A DNA stretch of 50,403 nt from Clostridia bacterium (GTDB taxonomy: Bacteria > Bacillota > Clostridia > Oscillospirales > QAKW01), in NCBI GenBank assembly GCA_017440465.1, contig JAFSHF010000002.1:1-50403 (forward strand). The letters run 5' to 3'. Positions 42,172 through 49,879 of the stretch are shown one piece after another (positions within the stretch are counted from its first letter, which is position 1; every line of letters begins with the position of its first letter). A program made the translations under genes and the position numbers. Below the pieces are notes generated by a model. The model worked only from the letters and a program-made list of their open reading frames with translations. It had not been told where the DNA came from and ran no database searches.

Positions 42172-43491
42172 ATGTTAAAAGTATTAAAATTCGGCGGCAG
42201 TTCCTTAGCGGATGCCAATCAATTCCGCAAGGTTGCCGCGATCATCAATGCTGAGCCGGAGCGCCGCTATGTGGTCGCCTCCGCCCCCGGCAAACGTTTT
42301 TTTGAAGACGAAAAGGTCACCGACCTGCTGCTCCGTTGCCACGCTTTGGCCGAAGAGCGCAACCCCTTCGACGATACCTTCCGCCGCATCCGCGAGCGTT
42401 TTCAAGGCATCATTGCCGATTTGGGAATCGACCTTTCCATCGATAAGGAACTCACCGAGGTGGAAAAAGCGATTGCAAACGGTGCTTCTTCCGATTATGT
42501 CGCCAGCCGCGGTGAATATTTCAACTCGATGATCTTAGCCGCCTTTTTGGGCATTCCCTTTGTCGATGCCGCAGAATGTATCTATTTTGACGAGAACGGC
42601 AAGCTGGACAGCAAAAAGACCAATACCGTCATCGAAAATCGCCTGGCAATGATCCCCCGCGCCGTCATCCCCGGCTTCTACGGTTCCCTGCCGAGCGGCG
42701 AGATCAAGACCTTCTCCCGCGGCGGTTCAGATATTACCGGCTCCATCGTTGCCGAAGCCACCGATGCCGATCTTTATGAGAACTGGACCGATGTTTCGGG
42801 GATGCTGATGGCAGACCCCCGCATCGTTGAAAACCCCGCCCCCATCGATTTCATCACCTATCGGGAACTGCGGGAACTTTCCTATATGGGTGCCACCGTT
42901 CTGCACGAAGACGCGGTCTTCCCCGTGCGCCGTTCCGGTATCCCCATTAATATTCGCAACACCAACGCCCCCGACGATTGCGGGACAATGATCGTCCCCC
43001 ACGCCGAAGGCTTGAGCGGGGATCGGTTGATCACCGGTATTGCAGGTAAAAAAGGCTTCACCGCCATCTGCATTGAAAAGGATATGATGAACTCCGAGGT
43101 AGGTTGCGGCCGCCGTGTTCTGGAAACATTGGAGCGTCGGGGTATCTGCTTTGAGCATCTGCCCAGCGGTATTGATACCATCACTGTCGTTGTCAACTCC
43201 AAGGATCTGGAAGGCAAGCAGGATATGATCATCGCCGATATGCAGCGTACGGTTCGTCCCGATACCATTCGGGTGCACGAAAATCTTGCATTAGTCGCCA
43301 TTGTTGGCCGCGGTATGACCGGTAAGCCCGGTGCGGCGGCTCGTGTTTTCAGTGCCCTTGCCAAAGAATCCATCAATATCCGTATGATCGACCAAGGCTC
43401 CAGCGAGCTGAACATCATTGTCGGTATCGAAGATAAGGATCTCCATACCGCGTTGAAAGCGATCTACAAGGAATTTGAACCAAAGGAATAA
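42172..43491 (+). CDS. lysC: Aspartate kinase
   Basis: A 439-residue monofunctional aspartokinase. VLKFGGSSLADANQF is the phosphate-binding start, and FSRGGSDITGSIVA the aspartate/ATP region. Two ACT domains fill the C-terminal third (from about residue 305), including VGRGMTGKPGAAARVFSALA, so allosteric control by lysine and/or threonine is expected. The last codons contain AAAGGA (43482-43487), which reads as the original ribosome binding site of lysA. Confidence 0.95.
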   Translation: MLKVLKFGGSSLADANQFRKVAAIINAEPERRYVVASAPGKRFFEDEKVTDLLLRCHALAEERNPFDDTFRRIRERFQGIIADLGIDLSIDKELTEVEKAIANGASSDYVASRGEYFNSMILAAFLGIPFVDAAECIYFDENGKLDSKKTNTVIENRLAMIPRAVIPGFYGSLPSGEIKTFSRGGSDITGSIVAEATDADLYENWTDVSGMLMADPRIVENPAPIDFITYRELRELSYMGATVLHEDAVFPVRRSGIPINIRNTNAPDDCGTMIVPHAEGLSGDRLITGIAGKKGFTAICIEKDMMNSEVGCGRRVLETLERRGICFEHLPSGIDTITVVVNSKDLEGKQDMIIADMQRTVRPDTIRVHENLALVAIVGRGMTGKPGAAARVFSALAKESINIRMIDQGSSELNIIVGIEDKDLHTALKAIYKEFEPKE

Positions 43492-43494
43492 TAA
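43492..43494 (+). repeat. TAA direct repeat, left flank of the insertion
   Basis: TAA at 43492-43494 and TAA at 43774-43776 flank the inverted-repeat element exactly and could be a 3-bp target duplication. Three bases are weak evidence on their own. Confidence 0.45.
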
Positions 43495-43773
43495 GGTGAC
43501 AAGAATCACCCCAATCTTGCCTCAAAGCGGGAGATTTCGGTACTTTTCGCCCATTTTTCCTTGATAGGCGCCGGCCTATCTGCAAAAAAGATGAACAAAA
43601 ACTCCGCGAAATCTCCACGCTTTGAGGTCGGAGATTTTAAAAAGGCGGATTTTTTGATTTTTGCTTCATCAAGACATAAAACACAACCAATGCCGATGCA
43701 TTGGTAAGTATTATAACGAGGAGGAAACGGAAATCCGCCTTTTTAAAACAAGGTTTGGATGACCCTTGTCACC
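43495..43773. mobile_element. MITE-like nested inverted-repeat element between lysC and lysA
   Basis: A 279-bp non-coding element. Terminal arms GGTGACAAG (43495-43503) and CTTGTCACC (43765-43773) pair perfectly; pairing continues inward to 43519/43749 with four mismatches. Inside are two long hairpins side by side. The first has a 20-bp stem with one bulge (43520-43539 with 43607-43627) topped by GATAGGC/GCCTATC. The second has a perfect 18-bp stem (43635-43652 with 43731-43748), with ACCAATGC/GCATTGGT in its loop. The RNA would be a three-way junction. It splits the AAAGGA of lysC from the lysA ATG. No transposase gene is inside, so it would move only in trans. Confidence 0.65.
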
Positions 43774-43779
43774 TAATTT

Positions 43780-45078
43780 ATGATCTGCAATAATCTTACC
43801 GTTTCTCCCAAAGGGCATCTACGCTTTGCGGGGATGGATGCCGCAGAACTTCTGTGCAGATTCGGCTCGCCGCTCTACCTGATGGATGAGCAGCGCATCC
43901 GCCAAAACTGCCAAACCTATTATAACGCGATGAAGGCCGCCTTTGGTGAGGCGGCGCTTCCCTTATATGCCAGCAAAGCGGCCTCCTTTATGGAGGTCTA
44001 CCGCATTGCCGAGAGCGAGGGGATGGGCATCGACGTTGTCTCCTGCGGCGAGATCCATACCGCCAAAAAAGCCGGCTTCCCGATGGAGAACGCTTATTTT
44101 CACAGTAATAATAAAACTGATGCCGATATTGCCTTCGCTATGGAAAACGGCGTGGGCTGCTTTGTGGCAGACCATCCCGAAGAGGTGTTGGCAATCGACG
44201 CCATTGCCGCCGAAAAAGGCATCACCCAAAAGATCCTTCTGCGGCTAACCCCCGGTATCGATACCCATACCTACGAAGCGGTCAATACCGGCAAGGTGGA
44301 TTCCAAGTTCGGCTCTGCCATCGAAACGGGGCAGGCAGAAGAGATCACCAAGCTGGCGCTGGATTGCAAAAACGTTCGGCTGGCAGGTTTCCATTGCCAC
44401 GTGGGCTCTCAGGTCTTTGATTCCGATACCTTCCTGCGCTCGGCGGAAATTATGCTTAAGTTTATTGCCGCCATCCGCGAAACATACGGATTTTTGGCAG
44501 AAGAGTTGGATCTGGGCGGCGGCTACGGTGTGCGCTATTTAGAGAGCGATCCCGAAATCGATATTGCCGCCAATATCTATGAAGTTGCCGCCTTTGTCAA
44601 GGAGCAATGCAAGGCATTGAATCTCCCCCTGCCCGCCATTCGGATGGAGCCGGGCAGAAGCATTGTCGCCGATGCGGGCATCACCCTGTATACCGTCGGC
44701 GCAGTCAAGACCATCCCCGGCTATAAGAACTATGTCTCGGTGGACGGCGGAATGGGCGATAATCCCCGCTATGCCCTTTATGAATCCCCCTATACCGTTG
44801 TTGCCGCCGAAAAGATGAACGAGCCTTGCAGCGTCCTTTACGACGTGGTGGGGCGGTGCTGTGAAAGCGGCGATGTCCTCCAACCGGCTGTATCGTTACC
44901 TGCCTCGATGAAGCGGGGCGATATTATTGCGGTGTTGACCACCGGTGCCTATAACTATTCCATGGCATCCAACTATAACCGTATTCCCCGCCTCCCCATT
45001 GTTATGATCAAGGACGGCGACTGCCGCGTGGTCGTTCGGCGGGAAACTTTAGACGATATTATCGGCTGCGACCTATAA
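43780..45078 (+). CDS. lysA: Diaminopimelate decarboxylase
   Basis: A 432-residue fold-type III PLP enzyme making L-lysine from meso-diaminopimelate. PLYASKAAS carries the PLP Lys, HCHVGSQVFD and LGGGYGVRY bind PLP phosphate, EPGRSIVADAG and CCESGDVL complete the active site. It is the last gene of the riboswitch operon. The ATG has no Shine-Dalgarno sequence in the 20 nt upstream because the inverted-repeat element ends 6 nt before it. The next in-frame options would cut into the conserved N-terminus. Confidence 0.95.
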   Translation: MICNNLTVSPKGHLRFAGMDAAELLCRFGSPLYLMDEQRIRQNCQTYYNAMKAAFGEAALPLYASKAASFMEVYRIAESEGMGIDVVSCGEIHTAKKAGFPMENAYFHSNNKTDADIAFAMENGVGCFVADHPEEVLAIDAIAAEKGITQKILLRLTPGIDTHTYEAVNTGKVDSKFGSAIETGQAEEITKLALDCKNVRLAGFHCHVGSQVFDSDTFLRSAEIMLKFIAAIRETYGFLAEELDLGGGYGVRYLESDPEIDIAANIYEVAAFVKEQCKALNLPLPAIRMEPGRSIVADAGITLYTVGAVKTIPGYKNYVSVDGGMGDNPRYALYESPYTVVAAEKMNEPCSVLYDVVGRCCESGDVLQPAVSLPASMKRGDIIAVLTTGAYNYSMASNYNRIPRLPIVMIKDGDCRVVVRRETLDDIIGCDL

Positions 45079-45096
45079 TAGCATCAAATCTAAGCT

Positions 45097-45130
45097 AAAA
45101 AACGGAGTGTAAAATTACACTCCGTTTTTT
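45097..45130. terminator. Terminator of the lysine operon
   Basis: Perfect 16-bp arms 45097-45112 and 45115-45130 with A and T runs. It also ends the convergent lipoprotein gene, whose stop codon overlaps the last bases. Confidence 0.93.
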
Positions 45131-45611
45131 ATTCTTCGGCAACGACATAAAAGCAATAAAGTGCCGTTCTGCTGCTGACCTCATTTTCCCAACTTACACA
45201 AAGTTCATAAATATTTCCGCCCTCTTGCAACGGCCATTTTTCTCCATTCGGCTCGATATGCAGCGATTCAATATCTGCATCATCGTGGTTTTTACCCAAC
45301 ATTTCACCCTCATAATATCGTAGCGACATTGAATCTGGCTTTTCATCGATCCGAAAAGAAACAACTTTTTCTTGGGTATGGATCGGCGTATACTTCCTGT
45401 CTAACGGAGAAACTAACGTAGCAAGCATCTCCATTTCAGACCAAGAAAATAAGTCCTTTTTGCTGTAATTAGAAACATCGCCTTGTTGTTCATATACCTG
45501 ATCTCCCAAAGTAATATATAATGTCGGTGCTTCATCACTATAGGTTTTGGTACATCCGGTACAACAAATCAAAAGTGCCGCCATCAAAAGCGTAGCCATC
45601 ATCTTTTTCAT
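45129..45611 (-). CDS. Small lipoprotein of unknown function
   Basis: A 160-residue protein with a type II signal peptide: MKKMMATLL, a hydrophobic core and lipobox LICCTGC, with cleavage before the last Cys. The mature part has no domain that I recognise; it is acidic and rich in Tyr, Glu and Ser, and could be a beta-rich binding domain. AAGGAAGGG lies before the ATG. It is a single-gene unit. Confidence 0.72.
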   Translation of the reverse strand: MKKMMATLLMAALLICCTGCTKTYSDEAPTLYITLGDQVYEQQGDVSNYSKKDLFSWSEMEMLATLVSPLDRKYTPIHTQEKVVSFRIDEKPDSMSLRYYEGEMLGKNHDDADIESLHIEPNGEKWPLQEGGNIYELCVSWENEVSSRTALYCFYVVAEE

Positions 45612-45663
45612 AATATCCCTTCCTTTCTATAAGGAATACGACTTAACTTTGGAAAATGTTGCA

Positions 45664-45697
45664 AAAAAATCGTTGCTTTTTACAGCAACGATTTTTT
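45664..45697 (-). terminator. Terminator of the SMS-Nudix operon
   Basis: 13-bp arms 45664-45676 and 45685-45697 with a T tract on the minus strand. The Nudix stop codon lies in its loop and the last sense codons in its stem. Confidence 0.85.
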
Positions 45698-46147
45698 ATT
45701 TAAAATTGCTTTTACTAAAGTATCGCCTTGATAGGCAAGTTCCAGATGAAAGAACGGGGCTTTTTTCTGCATTAATCGCAGAAAGATGCGGTCGCCTTCC
45801 CATTGAGGCAGCTCATCCATTTTTGCAATAGGAACCCATTCCAACGTCCCTTCATCGCAGTCCTTTAAGGCACCTTCAAACCGATCCGCCCAAAAGAGAT
45901 GCATCCGCTCTTCCGGCCAGCCCTCGCTCTTAAAATCGACGATGCCGCAATATTGAGGCTCGATCAAAGTGAGTCCGGTCTCCTCCAAGGTTTCCCGCAG
46001 GGCGCATTGCAGGGGCGTTTCATCGGGGAGAAATTTTCCGCCGATGCCGATCCACTTATCCTTATTGACATCCTTTTCTTTTTTGATGCGGTGGAGCATC
46101 AGATAGCAACCTTGATGCTCGATATAGACCAGCGATGTATCGATCAT
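45680..46147 (-). CDS. Nudix hydrolase (MutT-like)
   Basis: A 155-residue pyrophosphohydrolase. The Nudix box GGKFLPDETPLQCALRETLE plus ETGL is intact, with the catalytic REXXEE glutamates. The extended form with DKWIGIGGKF resembles the 8-oxo-dGTP/NTP pyrophosphatase branch; the substrate is not certain. The start overlaps the smsB stop (ATGA), so it is translated together with the FeS assembly genes. Confidence 0.88.
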   Translation of the reverse strand: MIDTSLVYIEHQGCYLMLHRIKKEKDVNKDKWIGIGGKFLPDETPLQCALRETLEETGLTLIEPQYCGIVDFKSEGWPEERMHLFWADRFEGALKDCDEGTLEWVPIAKMDELPQWEGDRIFLRLMQKKAPFFHLELAYQGDTLVKAILNKKSLL

Positions 46148-47061
46148 TTTAAAAATCCGTTGACGATCTGCTCTTCCGCCTGCTGCTCGGTCAGCCCCAA
46201 GGTCATCAGCTTGATCAGCTGCTCGCCCGCAATCTTGCCGATGGCGGCTTCGTGGATCAGTTCCGCATCAATATGGTTGGCGATAACTTCGGGAATGGCG
46301 GCGACGGTGGCATGATCCATAATGATCGCATCGCACTCAGAATGACCGGTGCAACGGTTATTACCCTTGATGTTGGAACGGAAAATCTGCTTGGAATTGC
46401 CCTTGGCAACCGAGCGGGAGACCAGATTCGTATGGCACCCCTCCCCATCCATATCAATGGTAAAATCGGTCTCTGCCAATTGATTACCGTGGGTCATAAT
46501 CTTTTCGTGGACGATCAGGGTGGCCTCCGCGCCCAATTTGGCGGTGGTGACCCGCTTGGTGGAATCGACGCCCTTGATCTGGACCGTTTCCATCTCCATA
46601 TAACCGCCGTCCTCGATCTCGATGACCGAGGTAGGATTCATCACATTCTGACCGTTGCCGTCGCCCTGCCCGTAATGTTTTTCCACATACTTGACCTTGG
46701 CATTTTTGCCCACAAAGAAACGGTGGATGCCATCGTGGCGGGATTCTTGATTCCCTGCATTATGGATGCCGCAGCCGGCAACGATGGTGACATCGGCACC
46801 CTCGCCGATATAAAAATCGTTATACACCATATCCTGCACACCGCTTTCGCTTAAAATGACAGGGATATGCATACTCTCGTTTTTGGTAAAAGGCTTGATA
46901 ATAATTTCAATACCGTCGCAATCCTCTTTGGTAACGATATCGATATTGGCGGTGGTATTTCTGCCTGCGGATGTGCCGTTGGCGCGGATATTATAGGCGC
47001 CCGCGGGGACATCGTGGAGATCCGCCACCTGCTCTAATAAGGTTTTTTGAATTTGATCCAT
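46144..47061 (-). CDS. smsB: SufB/SufD-like FeS scaffold (SmsB type)
   Basis: A 305-residue SufBD-family beta-helix protein, much shorter than SufB (about 480). It has the core (NDFYIGEGADVTIVAG, ECDAIIMDHATVAAIPEV) and the C-terminal HEAAIGKIAGEQL with the conserved Glu. The Cys used by classical SufB at the cluster site is not obvious. Together with the ATPase it forms a two-gene SUF-like minimal system, known in archaea and anaerobic bacteria. The start at 47061 follows GGAGGTG; the longer frame overlaps smsC. Confidence 0.85.
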   Translation of the reverse strand: MDQIQKTLLEQVADLHDVPAGAYNIRANGTSAGRNTTANIDIVTKEDCDGIEIIIKPFTKNESMHIPVILSESGVQDMVYNDFYIGEGADVTIVAGCGIHNAGNQESRHDGIHRFFVGKNAKVKYVEKHYGQGDGNGQNVMNPTSVIEIEDGGYMEMETVQIKGVDSTKRVTTAKLGAEATLIVHEKIMTHGNQLAETDFTIDMDGEGCHTNLVSRSVAKGNSKQIFRSNIKGNNRCTGHSECDAIIMDHATVAAIPEVIANHIDAELIHEAAIGKIAGEQLIKLMTLGLTEQQAEEQIVNGFLK

Positions 47062-47074
47062 CGGTGGCACCTCC

Positions 47075-47809
47075 TTATAATTTACTTGCCAGCATACTGC
47101 ACGGACCGCCCTCGCCCTCGCCCTGCAACAATTCGGGCAGGATCTCCTCCTTGGCTCCGGCGGCACGAACGGTCCCGTTGGCGACGACGATGATCTTATC
47201 GGCAATATTCAAGATCCGCTCCTGATGGGAGATGATGAGAATGGTGCCGTTGATGGTCTCATGCATCTTTTCAAAGACCTGAATCAGATTGGAAAAGCTC
47301 CAGAGGTCGATGCCCGCCTCCGGCTCATCGAAGACCGAAACCTTGGTGCCGCGGGCAAGGACCGTCGCGATCTCGATCCGCTTGACCTCGCCGCCGGAGA
47401 GGCTGGCATTGATCTCGCGGTTGATATAATCGCGGGCGCAAAGCCCCACTTCCGAAAGATAGGCGCAGGCCTCGCTGATGCTGATCTCCTTGCCTGCCGC
47501 TAAGGTGATCAGATCCCGAACGGTAATGCCCTTAAAGCGCACCGGTTGCTGAAAAGCAAAGCTGATGCCCTTTTGGGCACGCTCGGTGATGGAAAGGTCA
47601 GTGATATCTTCCCCATCCAAATAAATTTTGCCCGCTGTGGGCTTATAGATGCCTGCAATGATCTTGGCAAGGGTGGATTTCCCGCCGCCGTTGGGGCCGG
47701 TGATCGCCACAAACCGCTCATCGATCTGCAGGTTGACATTTTTTAAGATTTCTTTCGCGCTGCCATCTTCGTTTTCGGCAGTGAACGAAATGTTTTTCAA
47801 CTCCAGCAT
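47075..47809 (-). CDS. smsC: SufC-like FeS assembly ATPase (SmsC type)
   Basis: A 244-residue soluble ABC ATPase. Walker A is GPNGGGKST, the signature is LSGGEVKRIEIA, Walker B is VSVFDEPEAGID and the H-loop is IISHQE. DEPEAGID in place of DEPTSGLD is a mark of this SufC-like branch. It would energise cluster assembly on SmsB. No cysteine desulfurase or SufU/IscU gene follows. GGAGG precedes the ATG. Confidence 0.9.
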   Translation of the reverse strand: MLELKNISFTAENEDGSAKEILKNVNLQIDERFVAITGPNGGGKSTLAKIIAGIYKPTAGKIYLDGEDITDLSITERAQKGISFAFQQPVRFKGITVRDLITLAAGKEISISEACAYLSEVGLCARDYINREINASLSGGEVKRIEIATVLARGTKVSVFDEPEAGIDLWSFSNLIQVFEKMHETINGTILIISHQERILNIADKIIVVANGTVRAAGAKEEILPELLQGEGEGGPCSMLASKL

Positions 47810-47842
47810 GGACTTCCTCCATCGATTTTAATTTCACATTAT

Positions 47843-47871
47843 ATTGTAACCAATATCTGCAAAAAGGTCAA
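47843..47871 (-). promoter_or_regulatory. Promoter of the SMS-Nudix operon
   Basis: On the minus strand TTGACC (47871-47866) and TACAAT (47848-47843) are 17 nt apart. Confidence 0.8.
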
Positions 47872-47872
47872 G

Positions 47873-47903
47873 AAAAAATCCCCTCGTTACGAGGGGATTT
47901 TTT
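47873..47903 (-). terminator. Terminator after the phosphoglucomutase gene
   Basis: Perfect 13-bp arms 47873-47885 and 47891-47903 with loop GTTAC and a T run, 7 nt after the stop codon. Confidence 0.92.
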
Positions 47904-47910
47904 GAAATTA

Positions 47911-49626
47911 TCATTTCAGCAGTTCGCCGAAGATGGCTTCATAGGTTTCGACCTTATTATGGCAGTCGAAACGGTTTTCACCGCTCGCCATAAAATAGGC
48001 CTTGACTTTCGGCTCGGTACCGGAGGGGCGGATCGCCACATGGGTGCCGTCCTCAAAGATATAATAAAGCACATCGGATTTGGGCAGGCCGGTAGTGCGC
48101 TCCTTGCCGGTGGTAAGATCCTTGATGAGTTCCGCTTTATAATCGCGGAATTCCAAGATCTTTTTACCGCCCATCTCGGCAGGGATCTCGCCCCGCAGAC
48201 CGCTCATGATCTCATCCATCCGTTGCTGGGGCATGACCGCTTCGATCTTGAAGCTGACGGTCTTTTCTTCAAAATACCCATAGGTCTTATAAAGAATTTC
48301 CAGCGCCTGCACAAGGTTTTTATTCTTATTCTTATAATACATTGCCATCTGAGCGATCAGCATGGAGGCGACCACCGCATCCTTATCGCGGGCATAATCT
48401 CCCGCCAGATAGCCGTAGCTTTCCTCAAAGCCCAGCAGGAACTGATGAGAGCCTTCTTCCTTAAAGCGGTTCATCATCTCGCCGATGTACTTAAAGCCGG
48501 TCAGCACCTCGAAATAGGAGACCCCATTTTCAGCGCAGATCTTCTTAGGCATCTTGGAAGAAACGATGGTGGAGATGACCGCGCCGTTGGCAGGCAGCGT
48601 TCCGTTCTCCTTTTGCACCTGGATGATAAAATCGATCAAGAGTGCCGCGATCTGGTTCCCGGTAAACAAGGTCACCTGATCGCCCACCAGCGCCGCCACA
48701 CCGACACGGTCGGCATCGGGATCGGTGGCGATGATCAGATCGGCGCCCACCTTTTTGGCAAGCTCAATGCCCGGTGCGAAGCCTTCCTTCTCTTCGGGAT
48801 TGGGGCTCTTGACGGTGGGGAAATCGCCGTCGGGAATCATCTGCTCTTCCACAAAGTAGGCATTGGCGCCCAACGCCTTAAAGATCGCGGGGACCAGCTT
48901 ATGGCCGGTACCGTGGAAAGGCGTATAGACAATGGAAAGGTTCTTTGCCTCTTTCGCAATATTCAGCGGCATCTTCTCCTGCAGCACCCGCTCAATATAC
49001 ATGGCATCCACTTCGGCGCCGATATATTCCAGCAGGCCCTTTTCAATGGCTTCTTCCTCGGTGATGGTCTCCACATTCAGCGGATCGACCTTCTGCATCT
49101 CATTGAGGATGAAATCCGCCTGCTCGCCGGAGATCTGCGCACCGTCTTCAAAATAGACCTTATAGCCGTTATATTCCTTGGGGTTATGGGAGGCGGTAAT
49201 GTTGACACCGCCGATAGCATTCAACGCGCGAATGGCAAAAGAAAGTTCGGGGGTGGGGCGGAGCGCATCAAACAAACGCACCTTAACACCCAACGCCGCA
49301 ACGGTCAATGCTGTTTCCATTGCGAAGGACTTGCCGTTATTGCGGCAATCGTAGGCAATGATAATACCGCGCTCCATCGCTTCCTTACCCAACGAAACGA
49401 TATAATTACCGAATCCCTTAGAGGCTCTGCGAACGGTATAGATATTCATACGGTTGGTACCCGCGCCCATCACTCCGCGCAACCCTGCGGTACCAAACGC
49501 AAGATCGCAACCAAAGCGGGATTGGATCTCATCATCATTGCCGTGGGCAGTGATCAGATCCGCCTTCATACGGCTATCCAATTCATTGAATTGCAACCAA
49601 CGATTAAATTCTTCCATGTGACGCAT
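47911..49626 (-). CDS. Phospho-sugar mutase, PgcA-type phosphoglucomutase
   Basis: A 571-residue mutase, the usual length of the long Firmicute alpha-phosphoglucomutases. FGTAGLRGVMGAGTNRMN opens domain 1, GGVNITASHNPKEYNGYK is the phosphoserine loop, ATDPDADR the metal loop, GFEESYGYL the sugar loop and RPSGTEPKVK the phosphate loop. It interconverts glucose 6- and 1-phosphate for glycogen and envelope polymers. GGAGG lies 9 nt before the ATG. The gene begins 1 nt after the TSCPD gene. Confidence 0.94.
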   Translation of the reverse strand: MRHMEEFNRWLQFNELDSRMKADLITAHGNDDEIQSRFGCDLAFGTAGLRGVMGAGTNRMNIYTVRRASKGFGNYIVSLGKEAMERGIIIAYDCRNNGKSFAMETALTVAALGVKVRLFDALRPTPELSFAIRALNAIGGVNITASHNPKEYNGYKVYFEDGAQISGEQADFILNEMQKVDPLNVETITEEEAIEKGLLEYIGAEVDAMYIERVLQEKMPLNIAKEAKNLSIVYTPFHGTGHKLVPAIFKALGANAYFVEEQMIPDGDFPTVKSPNPEEKEGFAPGIELAKKVGADLIIATDPDADRVGVAALVGDQVTLFTGNQIAALLIDFIIQVQKENGTLPANGAVISTIVSSKMPKKICAENGVSYFEVLTGFKYIGEMMNRFKEEGSHQFLLGFEESYGYLAGDYARDKDAVVASMLIAQMAMYYKNKNKNLVQALEILYKTYGYFEEKTVSFKIEAVMPQQRMDEIMSGLRGEIPAEMGGKKILEFRDYKAELIKDLTTGKERTTGLPKSDVLYYIFEDGTHVAIRPSGTEPKVKAYFMASGENRFDCHNKVETYEAIFGELLK

Positions 49627-49627
49627 C

Positions 49628-49879
49628 TTAGTGTTCCTCCTGATATAAAATTAATGCTTGTGCTAATTGATCGGGGCAGGAAGTATCCTTCCAGCCGCAT
49701 TGAATCCCTGAGAGACGCTCGATCGCCTCTTGGATCTCCATTCCTTCTACCAATTTGCCGATGCCCTGCAGATTGCCGTTGCACCCGCCTTCAAACGAAA
49801 CATTATGAAGAGTACCATCCTCCGCTACATCGAAGGTGATGCTGCGGGAACAAACGCCTCGGGTCCGATAAGTATTCAT
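49628..49879 (-). CDS. TSCPD-domain protein (TIGR03905 type)
   Basis: An 83-residue protein with four conserved cysteines: GVCSRS, GGCNGN, IQCGWK and the family motif TSCPDQLA. The TSCPD domain also occurs at the C-terminus of some ribonucleotide reductases; the stand-alone protein has no proven role and may bind metal. Its start overlaps the recR stop (ATGA), so the two are coupled. Confidence 0.88.
   Translation of the reverse strand: MNTYRTRGVCSRSITFDVAEDGTLHNVSFEGGCNGNLQGIGKLVEGMEIQEAIERLSGIQCGWKDTSCPDQLAQALILYQEEH

Noticed and set aside
43719..43726. GAGGAGG inside the element as a ribosome binding site for lysA
   Set aside because: It is more than 50 nt from the lysA ATG and has no suitable start codon at normal spacing.
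43492..43779. Integron attC site or group II intron as identity of the lysC-lysA element
   Set aside because: No GTTRRRY/RYYYAAC core pair, no integrase or reverse transcriptase, no domain V-like hairpin, and it is outside any coding sequence.
47902..49839. 645-residue plus-strand open frame opposite the phosphoglucomutase
   Set aside because: Shadow of the real gene; the phosphoglucomutase has all four catalytic loops.
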